Numbered from the stretch's first letter, positions 4,730 through 11,786 are shown. The stretch: 14,642 nucleotides of DNA from JAIMBK01 sp040755975 (GCA_040755975.1 JBFLZY010000069.1:1-14642); one strand, 5' to 3'. Made by a program: numbers and translations. The notes: a model not told the origin generated them from the letters alone.

Positions 4730-5575
4730 ATGTTCGTTGCCGTAGCCAGCGGAAAAGGAGGCACGGGCAAAACCACGGTGGCGACCAGTCTGGCTCTGGC
4801 CGTGGCCGGGAAGCGAAAAGTTCAGTTTTTGGATTGCGACGTGGAAGAGCCTAACGGCCATCTTTTTATGAAACCAACCTGGGTCCGCAAAAAACCGGTA
4901 ACTGTTCTGGTTCCCCGGGTCGATCTGGCGAAGTGTACTTTCTGCGGCCGTTGCGCCGAAGTCTGTGCGTTTCATGCCCTGGTCGTACTGCCTGCGGATG
5001 TCTTGACTTTTCCGGGGTTGTGTCATAGTTGCGGCGGCTGCTGGCACTTTTGTCCCGAAGGGGCCATCACCCCCGTGCCGCAGGAGATTGGTTGGCTGGA
5101 AGAAGGACTGGCCGGCGAAGTAAACTTTGTGCATGGTCGTTTAAAGGTGGGGGTGGCGATCAGTCCACCGCTGATCCAGGCCGTAAAGGATTGCCGCTCT
5201 CCGGACGCAGCAGTGATTGCCGACGTTCCCCCGGGTACCTCCTGCCCGGTGATTAAAGCCGTGGGAGGCGCGGATTTTTGTCTTTTGGTCACGGAGCCCA
5301 CTCCCTTTGGCCTCCACGATTTAAAACTGGCCGCCGGAATGATCAGGGAGTTGAATATTCCCGGCGGGGTGGTGATTAACCGCTCGAACGGAAAAGATGA
5401 AGACGTGGAAAGATTTTGCCGGCGTGAAGGACTCCCCTTGCTCTTGAAGCTGCCCCTGGAGCGGGAAATTGCCGTTGGCTATGCCCGCGGCCTGCCCCTC
5501 CTGGCCATCCGGCCCCAATGGGAAAAGGATTTTCTGGCTCTTTGGGCAGCGTGCGAAAAGATGACCCGCCGGTGA
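4730..5575 (+). CDS. second MinD-family ATPase with inserted ferredoxin domain (COG1149)
   Basis: This 281-residue paralogue of the ATPase at 2832 has Walker A VASGKGGTGKTT (5-16), DCDVEEPNGH (35-44), and two 4Fe-4S motifs with Cys at 69, 72, 75, 79 and 98, 101, 104, 108. The second half has IADVPPGTSCP (163-173) and VTEPTPFGLHDLKLA. DCDVEEPN is the form usual in one partner of the ATPase pairs near orange protein, while the other partner has DCDVDAAN, as seen at 2832. A heterodimeric ATPase is therefore plausible (inference). GAAGGAAGGT lies upstream of the ATG at a slightly long distance. It heads the P3 unit, with the DUF134 regulator next. Confidence 0.93.
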   Translation: MFVAVASGKGGTGKTTVATSLALAVAGKRKVQFLDCDVEEPNGHLFMKPTWVRKKPVTVLVPRVDLAKCTFCGRCAEVCAFHALVVLPADVLTFPGLCHSCGGCWHFCPEGAITPVPQEIGWLEEGLAGEVNFVHGRLKVGVAISPPLIQAVKDCRSPDAAVIADVPPGTSCPVIKAVGGADFCLLVTEPTPFGLHDLKLAAGMIRELNIPGGVVINRSNGKDEDVERFCRREGLPLLLKLPLEREIAVGYARGLPLLAIRPQWEKDFLALWAACEKMTRR

Positions 5576-5620
5576 AGGAAGTGGTTAAAAAAGGGTTTGA
5601 CGAAGCGAAGGGTGATAAGG

Positions 5621-6091
5621 GTGCCTCGACCGCCGAAATGTAGACGCATCGCGTTTATTCCCCAGCAATTGTACTTCCTGCCGTTTGGACCGGCCGGAGA
5701 AAGTATCCGCAGGCCGGAGGAAGTGGTGCTTTCGGTAGAGGAGATAGAAGCTCTGCGTTTAAGGGATCTGGAAGGTCTGGAACAGGAAGAGTGTGCGTTG
5801 AGAATGAATGTGTCCCGGTCCACCTTTCAGCGCATCCTGGCCGGCGCCAGGACGAAAGTTGCCGATGCGTTGGTGCACGGGAAGGCAATCAGGGTAGGGG
5901 GCGGTAATTTTTATCTGGTACCCTTTCCTTATTCCTGTAAAAATTGCGGCTACGAGTGGGAAGCCGTTCCTGTCGAAGAGGGCAATGTTTGTCCCCGGTG
6001 CTTCAGCCGGGACGCTTTTTGCCGGGATTGCCGGCGAAAGTCGGGAGGCCGCGGCTGGGGTCGTTGCAGCCGGGGCGGGTGCAACCGCTGA
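5621..6091 (+). CDS. DUF134/UPF0251 helix-turn-helix protein with C-terminal zinc ribbon
   Basis: The 156-residue protein starts MPRPPKCRRIAFIP, the signature opening of the DUF134 (UPF0251) family of predicted DNA-binding proteins. Residues 36-85 form a sigma-70 region-4-like helix-turn-helix (VLSVEEIEALRLRDLEGL, then ECALRMNVSRSTFQRILA). The C-terminal third is a zinc ribbon with C106/C109 and C124/C127, plus extra Cys at 134, 137, 149 and 154. GTG at 5621 is chosen because GAAGGGTGA (5607-5615) precedes it and it restores the family start; a TTG at 5597 in frame has a poor ribosome site. It follows the ATPase in the P3 unit. It is the best candidate in the window for binding the TCATAA...TTATG operators, which would make the cluster autoregulated. 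Confidence 0.9.
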   Translation: MPRPPKCRRIAFIPQQLYFLPFGPAGESIRRPEEVVLSVEEIEALRLRDLEGLEQEECALRMNVSRSTFQRILAGARTKVADALVHGKAIRVGGGNFYLVPFPYSCKNCGYEWEAVPVEEGNVCPRCFSRDAFCRDCRRKSGGRGWGRCSRGGCNR

Positions 6092-6141
6092 ATCCTACGT
6101 AAAAATCCTTCCGGATAAAAATTTTTTGGTCATATTCTCTA

Positions 6142-6170
6142 TTGACCGGAATCAGAATCTGGTTTATTAT
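6142..6170 (+). promoter_or_regulatory. promoter without the shared operator
   Basis: TTGACC (6142-6147) and TATTAT (6165-6170) are separated by exactly 17 nt, 30 nt before the gene at 6200. The TCATAA...TTATG pair of P1-P3 is absent, so this last cluster gene may be controlled differently. Confidence 0.7.
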
Positions 6171-6199
6171 TATATCATTAAAAGAAAGGAGAGGCCAGT

Positions 6200-6475
6200 A
6201 TGCCAGGCAACTGGTGCGGAGGCCCGGGCAGTGGACGGGGCAGGGGGACGGGCGGCGGCAGGGGCAGAGGAATGTGTGGGGGCAGGAGCGGGTTTCCGGG
6301 CGGGCAGGGAAAAGAGCCTGGCCAAAGCGCCTCCCCGGCAGGAGGACAGGGTGCGGGTTCTTTGACCGGAAACTGCGTCTGCCCCCAGTGCGGCACGCAG
6401 GTACCGCACCAGCCGGGGAATCCCTGCACCGGCATAAACTGTCCTCATTGCGGAACGAGAATGATCAGAGGGTAA
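6200..6475 (+). CDS. Gly/Arg-rich protein with C-terminal zinc ribbon
   Basis: The 91-residue protein has a low-complexity first half (residues 6-40) built of GRGRG and GGG runs with Cys at 6 and 26. A compact C-terminal ribbon follows: C59, C61, C64 (CVCPQCG), H70, C76, C81, C84 (CPHCG), ending TRMIRG. The ribbon phrase N-C-CP.CG..VPH..G.PC....CP.CGT.M.RG recurs in small proteins near NifX/ORP genes, but I know no biochemical role. AAAGGAGAGG (6185-6194) precedes the ATG and a good promoter lies at 6142. Bulk Gly/Arg and exposed Cys would suit binding of a metal cluster or nucleic acid; this is inference. It converges on the FmdB-like gene, with ends only 2 nt apart if that gene terminates as proposed. 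Confidence 0.8.
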   Translation: MPGNWCGGPGSGRGRGTGGGRGRGMCGGRSGFPGGQGKEPGQSASPAGGQGAGSLTGNCVCPQCGTQVPHQPGNPCTGINCPHCGTRMIRG

Positions 6476-6477
6476 AG

Positions 6478-6715
6478 TTATTTTTTTTCCGGCAGGAGCC
6501 ATCGGTGGAGCAGGGCGGGGTCGTGCACCTCGGGCGGCCGCAGCAGGCGGCGCCATGGCGCGGAACGTTTCCCTGGCTACGTAAGGAGCGGGAAAGAGGC
6601 GCTTAATGGTTTCGCTGTGGGAGCGGGGGCATTGCGCGGGATGATCCGCCGGGCCGGGGAGGCGCGCTTCCCACGTGTGACCGCAGCTTTGACATTGATA
6701 ATCGTAAACGGGCAT
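6478..6715 (-). CDS. FmdB-like zinc-ribbon protein with apparent homopolymer frameshift
   Basis: On the minus strand MPVYDYQCQSCGHTWEARLP starts at 6715 with AAGGGTG six bases upstream. It has the FmdB ribbon with C8, C11 and C29, but the expected fourth Cys (CPRC) is Ser32, followed by His33. After PMAPAGKK the frame meets eight A's (6481-6488). Read straight, the frame stays open to 6170 across the complement of the gene at 6200, giving an Ala/Pro-rich tail that looks like antisense. With one A fewer it would stop at TAA 6478-6480, giving 78 residues and a clean convergent end. So a frameshift, transcriptional slippage or a base-calling error at the A-run is likely. Loss of a zinc ligand suggests the gene may be decaying. 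Confidence 0.65.
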
Positions 6716-6887
6716 ATTTTTCACCCTTACTTTGATAATTATGAACATGTGTTAATACAAAATGAAGAATGTTAGATACCTGGGTGGCTGGTAGCGTTTT
6801 TCGGAGAGAAAAAATCGTTAACTTGCAGCAGGAGTTTCTTTGGATCCGTCGAACAACTTGACTTAGGGAAATGAAATCAAGGTCAGG

Positions 6888-6932
6888 AAGGCCTTTTTAT
6901 CCGACCAGGAGGTTGGTTAAAAGGGCCTTTTT
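6888..6932 (+). terminator. terminator-like hairpin in the leader before the CooC-like gene
   Basis: AAGGCC (6888-6893) pairs with GGCCTT (6924-6929) followed by T's to 6932; inner T and A runs (6894-6898, 6919-6922) extend the stem. No gene on the plus strand ends just upstream in the 6749-7016 gap. It may therefore terminate a small RNA or act as an attenuator 85 nt before the gene at 7017. Elsewhere in this gap I see only a weak A/T hairpin (6797-6813) and a GTCGAA at 6848-6853 resembling a Spo0A box. Confidence 0.55.
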
Positions 6933-7016
6933 GTCTTTCGGAAAACCACAGTGGAAAGAAGTTTTTCATTTCGGGGAAGTAGTAAAAAATGAGAGCTTAA
7001 AGGAGGTCGTTTTTGC

Positions 7017-7805
7017 ATGCCCAAAATAATGATCAGCGGCCGGGGCGGCAGCGGCAAGAGCACGCTGGTGACTCTGCTGGCGCGTGTACTGGGCGGGCGG
7101 GGAAAGGTTCTGGTGGTGGACACCGACGAGTCGAACGTGGGCTTGCCCGGGATGCTCAGGCAGGAGCTGCCGGCGATGACTTTAATGGGTTGCCTGGGTG
7201 GGAAGCCGGCGGTGCGCGAAAAGCTGCTGGCTTCTCTTCAGAAGGGAGGGGGCGAAAATCCGGGCTTTTTTGTGAAAAATTTGAGTTTGCCAAGCCTGCC
7301 CCCGGAATGTATCAGCGGTGGGGACGGGCCGATCCGTTATCTACGGATCGGCAAAATCGAACACAGCATGGAAGGCTGCGCCTGCCCGATGGGGGCGGTG
7401 GCACGCTCATTTTTAAAGCAACTGGTGGTGGAGCAAGATGAATGGGTGATCGTAGATACCGAGGCCGGCGTGGAGCACTTTGGGAGGGGGGTGCTGGAAG
7501 GCGTGGACGTGGTGGTGATGGTCGTCGATCCTTCGCACGAAGCGATCTTGCTGGCCGATAAAGCCAGGATGCTGGCCGCGGAGGCAAAAAAGGATTTTCT
7601 GGCGGTTTTAAATAAGGTTGACAACAGCACGGAGCCCTTTTTGCGCCGGGAGTTGTCCGCCCGCGGCATCCCGGTGGGGGGCGTGCTCAATTTCTCGGCA
7701 GAAATCATGCAGGCAAACCTCATCGGTGACCCGCTGGAGGAGGGCGCTTTGAGCGGGCAGGTGAGCCAGCTGATGAGCAGCCTGGGCAAATTTACCGGTC
7801 AGTAA
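7017..7805 (+). CDS. cooC: CooC-type nickel-insertion ATPase
   Basis: This 262-residue protein fits the CooC/AcsF group (COG3640), which uses ATP to help insert nickel into CO dehydrogenase or acetyl-CoA synthase. The P-loop is ISGRGGSGKST (6-16), VVDTDESN (33-40) follows, and the CxC motif that binds nickel at the CooC dimer interface is seen as GCACPMGA (C121, C123). Later come VIVDTEAGVEHFGRG (144-158) and a NKVDN base-recognition loop. The signature lysine of the usual GKGG P-loop is Arg9, which is unusual. ATG at 7017 has AAGGAGGTC eight bases upstream. It leads an apparent operon with a FecCD-type transporter, which suggests that the transporter brings in nickel or a related cofactor. 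No CODH gene is in the window, so the client enzyme must be elsewhere. Confidence 0.85.
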   Translation: MPKIMISGRGGSGKSTLVTLLARVLGGRGKVLVVDTDESNVGLPGMLRQELPAMTLMGCLGGKPAVREKLLASLQKGGGENPGFFVKNLSLPSLPPECISGGDGPIRYLRIGKIEHSMEGCACPMGAVARSFLKQLVVEQDEWVIVDTEAGVEHFGRGVLEGVDVVVMVVDPSHEAILLADKARMLAAEAKKDFLAVLNKVDNSTEPFLRRELSARGIPVGGVLNFSAEIMQANLIGDPLEEGALSGQVSQLMSSLGKFTGQ

Positions 7806-7840
7806 GCCGGTAAGCTATCCGTTCAAAGTTGAGGTAAATA

Positions 7841-7957
7841 GTGAAAATTCAAGGGGATGGAAACGTGATGCGAGAACCGCGCCGGAAAGAGCAATTCATC
7901 TCTCTGCCGGTGGTATCGAGCGGCTTTAACGGACGGGAAAGGAATGGACGCCGGTGA
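7841..7957 (+). CDS. possible 38-aa peptide translationally coupled to the permease
   Basis: GAGGT (7831-7835) sits five bases before GTG 7841, which opens a 38-codon frame reading MKIQGDGNVMREPRRKEQ... and ending NGRR. Its TGA (7955-7957) overlaps the permease GTG (7954-7956) as GTGA, a classic coupling junction. It fills the gap between the CooC-like gene and the permease. No family is recognised; the peptide is basic and has no membrane segment. It may serve mainly to deliver ribosomes to the permease start. Confidence 0.4.
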   Translation: MKIQGDGNVMREPRRKEQFISLPVVSSGFNGRERNGRR

Positions 7958-9057
7958 AACAGGTTGCGCAGGCGGTGGGGAGCGTCGCCGGGGAACGGCC
8001 GGAAAAAATCCCGGAAAAATACTTGCGGTACATCCGGAAAAAAACGGTGATTATCGGCTTGCTTGCTGTTTTCACCGTGGTTTTGAGTATTTACGCCCTG
8101 AACGCCGGCTCGGCGGAGCTTTCCCCGGCCCAGGTCTTGCGGACGTTGCTGGGCAAAGAGGGGGGGCGTGCGCAGGTCATTATCTGGAATATCCGGCTCC
8201 CCAGAATTATCGCCGGCGTGGTGGCCGGGGTGGGCCTGTCCGTCGCCGGGTGCGTGATGCAAAACATCTTGCGCAACCCCCTGGCTTCCCCCTTTACCCT
8301 GGGCATCTCGCAGGGGGCGGCTTTCGGCGCCGCCCTCGCCATCGTTGTCCTGGGCGCCGGGAGCACGCAGAGCACCAGCGCCGATGCGGTGGTGATCAAC
8401 AACCCCTATCTGGTTACCGTGTCCGCCTTTTTCTGGGCGCTGGCGGCGACCCTGGTGGTGCTTTTGCTGGCCAGACTTAAAGGGGTGTCCCCGGAGGCCA
8501 TGGTGCTGGCCGGGGTGGCCCTGGGTTCTTTGTTTGCCGCGGCGACGACGATCGTTCAATATTTTGCTCAGGACGTTCAGGTGGCCGCCATTGTGTTCTG
8601 GACCTTTGGCGATCTGGGGAGGGCTTCCTGGCGGGAAGTAAAGATAATGACCATCCTCATCGGGATTGCCGTAACCTATTTTCTGTATCACCGGTGGAAT
8701 TACAACGCCCTGGACAGCGGGGAGGAAACGGCCAAAGGTCTGGGCGTAGAGGTAGAGAAGATCCGGTTAAACGGTATGTTCATCGCTTCTTTAATCACTG
8801 CCGTGGCGGTTTCCTTCCTGGGGATTATCGGTTTTATCGGGCTGGTCGGGCCGCACATGATGAGAAGGTTGATTGGCGGCGACCACCGTTTTTTGATTCC
8901 GGGTTCCGGCGTGATGGGGGGTCTTTTGCTTTTGGCTGCCGATACGCTGGCCAGGACCGTGATTGCGCCGGTGGTGCTGCCGGTGGGAGCCGTCACCTCC
9001 TTCCTGGGCGCACCGCTGTTTCTTTATCTTCTTGCCAGGGGGTACCGGAGAAAATGA
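7954..9057 (+). CDS. FecCD/BtuC-type ABC transporter permease
   Basis: The 367-residue membrane protein has the length and motifs of the type II importer permeases for siderophores, corrinoids and related chelates: RLPRIIAGVVAGVGLSVAG (81-99), QNILRNPLASPFTLGISQGA (103-122), the EAMVLAGVALGSL block, and near the end FIGLVGPHMMRRLIGGDHRF before DTLAR. About ten hydrophobic segments follow a charged N-terminus of some 30 residues. GTG 7954 lies about ten bases after GGAAAGGAA and overlaps the stop of the preceding small frame. The stop overlaps the next ATG (ATGA), so permease and ATPase are translated together. Substrate cannot be read from the permease alone; the CooC-like gene upstream favours nickel chelate or corrinoid over plain iron (inference). 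Confidence 0.93.
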   Translation: MKQVAQAVGSVAGERPEKIPEKYLRYIRKKTVIIGLLAVFTVVLSIYALNAGSAELSPAQVLRTLLGKEGGRAQVIIWNIRLPRIIAGVVAGVGLSVAGCVMQNILRNPLASPFTLGISQGAAFGAALAIVVLGAGSTQSTSADAVVINNPYLVTVSAFFWALAATLVVLLLARLKGVSPEAMVLAGVALGSLFAAATTIVQYFAQDVQVAAIVFWTFGDLGRASWREVKIMTILIGIAVTYFLYHRWNYNALDSGEETAKGLGVEVEKIRLNGMFIASLITAVAVSFLGIIGFIGLVGPHMMRRLIGGDHRFLIPGSGVMGGLLLLAADTLARTVIAPVVLPVGAVTSFLGAPLFLYLLARGYRRK

Positions 9058-9806
9058 TCTTGTCCGTTCAAGGGGTGGAATTCACCTACCCCAGCCGGGC
9101 CGTCTTAAAAGAGATCAGGTTTACCGTGGAAAAGGGGGATTGCCTGGCCATTCTCGGCCCCAACGGGGTGGGGAAGTCCACGCTTTTAAAATGCGTCAAC
9201 AAGATCTTAAAGCCCCAAAAGGGGACGATCTTGATTGAAAAAGACGAACTCCGGAAGCTGGGCCGGCCGGAGGTGGCCCGGCGGATCGGCTACGTCGCCC
9301 AGCGCAGCGAAGGCGGCCGGGTCACGGTGTTTGACGCCGTAGTATTGGGCAGAAAACCGCATTTAAAGTGGGACGTATCCGCCAATGATCTGGAAATTGT
9401 GCACCGGACGCTGCAGCTCATGCAGCTCGATCACTTTGCCTTGCGTTTTCTTGATGAGTTGAGCGGGGGCGAACTGCAGAAAGTGGTGATTGCGCGGGCC
9501 CTGGCCCAGGAACCGCAGGTGCTTTTGCTCGACGAACCGACCAGCAACCTGGATCTGAAAAACCAGCTGGAGGTCTTGAGGATCATCAAGGGGGTGGTTG
9601 CGGAAGAAAACATTGCCGCCATCGTCACCATGCACGATTTAAATCTGGCCGCCCGGTTTGCCGGCAAGTTCCTGCTGCTAAAGGGCGGGACCGTCTTTGC
9701 GGCGGGCGGGTTCGAGGTGATGACGCCGGAAAATATCGAGGCGGTTTACGCCGTCCCCGTGGCCGTGGAGAGGTTGCGGGACGTCCCGGTGGTTGTTCCC
9801 TTGTAA
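9054..9806 (+). CDS. ABC transporter ATPase of the FecE/BtuD type
   Basis: This 250-residue ATPase has Walker A GPNGVGKST (35-43), the Q-loop near YVAQR (80-84), signature LSGGE (136-140), Walker B VLLLDEP (156-162), SNLDLKNQ and the switch His in TMHDLNLAARF. ATG 9054 overlaps the permease TGA by four bases and restores the family start MILSVQGVEFTYP. The same frame is open upstream to 8694, but that part is the shadow of the permease gene and should not be counted. It would energise the permease at 7954; the binding protein follows at 9933. Confidence 0.95.
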   Translation: MILSVQGVEFTYPSRAVLKEIRFTVEKGDCLAILGPNGVGKSTLLKCVNKILKPQKGTILIEKDELRKLGRPEVARRIGYVAQRSEGGRVTVFDAVVLGRKPHLKWDVSANDLEIVHRTLQLMQLDHFALRFLDELSGGELQKVVIARALAQEPQVLLLDEPTSNLDLKNQLEVLRIIKGVVAEENIAAIVTMHDLNLAARFAGKFLLLKGGTVFAAGGFEVMTPENIEAVYAVPVAVERLRDVPVVVPL

Positions 9807-9870
9807 CGGCATGCATCAAAAAATCAGTTAAGCATCTGCGATGAAAACCTTCCTGATTAGATTTTAAAAA

Positions 9871-9897
9871 TCTTTGCGTTCTTTGCGTCTTTGCGGT
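9871..9897. repeat. triplicated TTTGCG intergenic repeat, copy 1
   Basis: TTTGCG occurs three times at regular intervals of 9-10 nt and the run ends in GCGGT. A second, diverged copy is at 12816-12848. Both lie in short gaps inside transporter gene groups, before a binding-protein gene here and before an ATPase gene there. Similar TTTGCG triplets are common in intergenic DNA of many bacteria (from memory), with no agreed role. Confidence 0.6.
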
Positions 9898-9932
9898 CAA
9901 GTTAATGAATTTTCGATAGGAGGTTATGGAAG

Positions 9933-11048
9933 GTGCAGAAAAGAATTAGTGCCCTGCTGATGATCCTGGCCGCCTTTTGCCTGGCGGCGGCTTTAGGCGG
10001 GTGCTCGGCGCAAAGCGAACAAAAGCCGGCGGCGCCGCAGAACCAGAAAATGAAAGTGACGGACATGGCCGGCCGGGAGGTCGAAATTGCCGCTCCCGTG
10101 CAAAAGGTGGTGGCCATTGGCCCCGGGGCGCTGCGGCTGGTCTGCTATGTCCACGGCGCCGAAAAGGTAGCGGGGGTGGAAGAACTGGAGAAAAGGCAGC
10201 CCACCGGCCGGCCGTACATCCTGGCCTACCCGGAGCTGAAAAACCTTCCCGCCATCGGGCCGGGGGGACCCGATTCCACGCCCGATGCCGAAAAGCTGGT
10301 CAGTGTCCAGCCGGATGTGATCTTTGCCGCTTACCTCGTGGACAAGGCAAAGGCGGACACCCTGCAGGCAAAAACCGGCATTCCCGTGGTGGTGCTGAGC
10401 TACGGCCAGCTGGCGACTTTTGATCAGGAAGTTTACAAGTCTTTAGAACTGATCGGTAAAATCACCGGCCAGGAAAAAAGGGCGCAGGAAGTGGCGAGCT
10501 ACCTGGAGCGGTGTCAGAAGGAATTGTACGACCGCACCAAAGACATCCCGGAGGACAAAAAGCCCAAAGTCTACGTGGGGGCCCTGGGCAGGAAAGGAAC
10601 GCACGGCATCGAAAGCACGCAGGGCCAGTATCCGCCCTTTGTAGCTGTAAACGCGAAAAATGTGGTTGACGAGACAGGCAAAAAGGGGGGCATCTCCATT
10701 GACCGGGAAAAGCTGCTCAGCTGGGACCCGGACATAATTTTCATCGACGAAGGCGGCTTAAACCTCGTGCGGGAAGATTACCGGAAGAACCCTCAATTCT
10801 ATCAATCGCTGACCGCAGTGAAAAAAGGACAGCTTTACGGACAGATTCCTTACAATTACTACACGACGAACATAGACACGGCCATTGCCGATGCCTATTA
10901 CGCCGGAAAGGTAATCTACCCTGAACAGTTTAAGGACGTTGATCCGGCCAAGAAAGCGGACGAAATTTACGAGTTTCTCCTGGGCAAGCCGGTGTACGCT
11001 CAGATGGCCAAAGACTTCGGCGGGTTTAAAAAGTTAACCCTGGAATAA
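9933..11048 (+). CDS. metal-chelate ABC transporter substrate-binding lipoprotein
   Basis: The 371-residue protein carries a lipoprotein signal with lipobox LGGC (Cys24), so it is anchored outside the membrane. The mature part starts MKVTDMAGREVEIAAPVQKV, the usual start of the type-III (TroA/BtuF-like) binding proteins of FecCD transporters. It continues with AIGPGALRLVCYVHGAEKVAG, the phrase PDVIFAAY, and near the end DPDIIFIDEGGLNLV and PYNYYTTNIDTAIADAYYAGK. The last phrase is shared with iron or cofactor binding proteins of methanogens and acetogens. GTG 9933 has AGGAGGT (9918-9924) eight bases upstream. Length is slightly above the typical 300-350. It completes the transporter with 7954 and 9054. 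Iron chelate, corrinoid or nickel chelate are all possible; genomic context with a CooC-like gene favours nickel or corrinoid. Confidence 0.9.
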   Translation: MQKRISALLMILAAFCLAAALGGCSAQSEQKPAAPQNQKMKVTDMAGREVEIAAPVQKVVAIGPGALRLVCYVHGAEKVAGVEELEKRQPTGRPYILAYPELKNLPAIGPGGPDSTPDAEKLVSVQPDVIFAAYLVDKAKADTLQAKTGIPVVVLSYGQLATFDQEVYKSLELIGKITGQEKRAQEVASYLERCQKELYDRTKDIPEDKKPKVYVGALGRKGTHGIESTQGQYPPFVAVNAKNVVDETGKKGGISIDREKLLSWDPDIIFIDEGGLNLVREDYRKNPQFYQSLTAVKKGQLYGQIPYNYYTTNIDTAIADAYYAGKVIYPEQFKDVDPAKKADEIYEFLLGKPVYAQMAKDFGGFKKLTLE

Positions 11049-11251
11049 TCAGGAATGAAGAATTGCTTTCCTCAACGCACGTCCGGAAAAACGATCTATT
11101 TCCATAGGCCGCCGGGGCGTAGCCTGGTACCCGGATGGTCATCCCGTGTTCCTCCTATCATCCTTTCTAATCTTGTTTATGCAGTGATCAGAAAGGGAAA
11201 AGTGATCAGTGAGTGCCGGGTTATCCGCTCATTTCGAGGGGGGTGGATCAC

Positions 11252-11677
11252 TTGCAATTAAAACCCATCGGCGTTATTCACTCGCCGTTTAAAACCCCCG
11301 GGGAAGCGCCCTTCCAGGGGCGCCTTACCCGGGAAACAGCCACTCTGGAAGTCTTTGCGGAATTTGCCGCCGGGCTGAAGGACGTCGAGCAGGCCAGTCA
11401 CCTGATTGTTCTTTACTGGTGCGACCGGGCGGACCGGGAAAGGCTGCAGACCCGTACCCCCCACGGTCCGGAGATCCGCGGCGTTTTTGCCTGCCGCTCC
11501 CCCTCCCGCCCCAACCCCATCGCCTTTTGCGTGGTGGAACTCCTCGGGCGGGAAGGAAACCGCCTGCTCGTGCGGGGGTGCGACGCGCTGGACGAAAGCC
11601 CGCTGCTGGACATCAAACCGTATTCTCCCGGCATTGATTCGTTTCCGGAAGCCAGGCTGTCCTGGTTTAAGGCATAA
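11252..11677 (+). CDS. trmO: TrmO/TsaA-like tRNA methyltransferase (YaeB domain)
   Basis: The 141-residue protein is the single TrmO domain, which uses S-adenosylmethionine to N6-methylate t6A at position 37 of certain tRNAs. Visible signatures are PIGVIHSPFKTPGEAPFQG (5-23), EVFAEFAAGLKDVE (33-46), HLIVLYWCDRA (50-60), the hallmark CRSPSRPNPIAFCVVELLG (81-99), and LDIKPYSPGIDSFPEA (119-134). It lacks the C-terminal extension of the E. coli protein, as do many bacterial and archaeal members. TTG 11252 is preferred over GTG 11243, because GAGGGGGGT (11236-11244) then lies seven bases upstream. It stands alone between the two transporter groups. Some short members sit near molybdenum or metal genes, so another methyl-acceptor substrate cannot be excluded. 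Confidence 0.87.
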   Translation: MQLKPIGVIHSPFKTPGEAPFQGRLTRETATLEVFAEFAAGLKDVEQASHLIVLYWCDRADRERLQTRTPHGPEIRGVFACRSPSRPNPIAFCVVELLGREGNRLLVRGCDALDESPLLDIKPYSPGIDSFPEARLSWFKA

Positions 11678-11726
11678 CGCTACGTCTTCGTTATTGATCT
11701 GACGTAACCGGCCCCGGCGATGCAGG

Positions 11727-11786
11727 CCGTTCGGCAAAAAAAGAATAGCCGCGGCAGGGCTTGCCGGCGTTGGCTATCTTGAACGG
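11727..11786 (+). promoter_or_regulatory. nested hairpin in the leader of the Znu-like genes
   Basis: Three nested helices, CCGTTC/GAACGG (11727-11732 with 11781-11786), TAGCC/GGCTA (11746-11750 with 11772-11776) and GGCA/TGCC (11753-11756 with 11762-11765), fall in the 243-nt gap before the binding-protein gene at 11921. No T-run follows, so it is not a simple terminator. No good Zur-like palindrome or promoter pair was recognised in this gap. Two similar short phrases, GGACGGTAAC (11809-11818) and GGACGGTACA (11843-11852), follow. Confidence 0.4.

Noticed and set aside
6170..6477. C-terminal Ala/Pro-rich extension of the minus-strand FmdB-like protein
   Set aside because: It is the complement of the well-supported Gly/Arg-rich zinc-ribbon gene and arises only if the A8 tract is read without a shift.
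7849..8691. Long minus-strand open frame (280 codons) opposite the permease
   Set aside because: Its composition (Gly, His, Arg, Gln-rich) is a reverse-strand shadow of a clear FecCD permease; no ribosome site or motif supports it.
8694..9053. N-terminal extension of the ATPase frame by 120 codons
   Set aside because: It lies wholly within the permease gene in another frame and shows no family similarity; ATG 9054 gives the normal start.
11026..11142. Minus-strand 38-codon frame with AGGAGG upstream (ATG 11142)
   Set aside because: It overlaps the end of the binding-protein gene and has no recognisable content; the ribosome site may be chance.
11055..11261. Plus-strand 68-codon frame before trmO
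   Set aside because: No ribosome site, no family features and overlap with the proposed trmO start; the gap contains only a repeated AGTGATCAG (11183, 11201).
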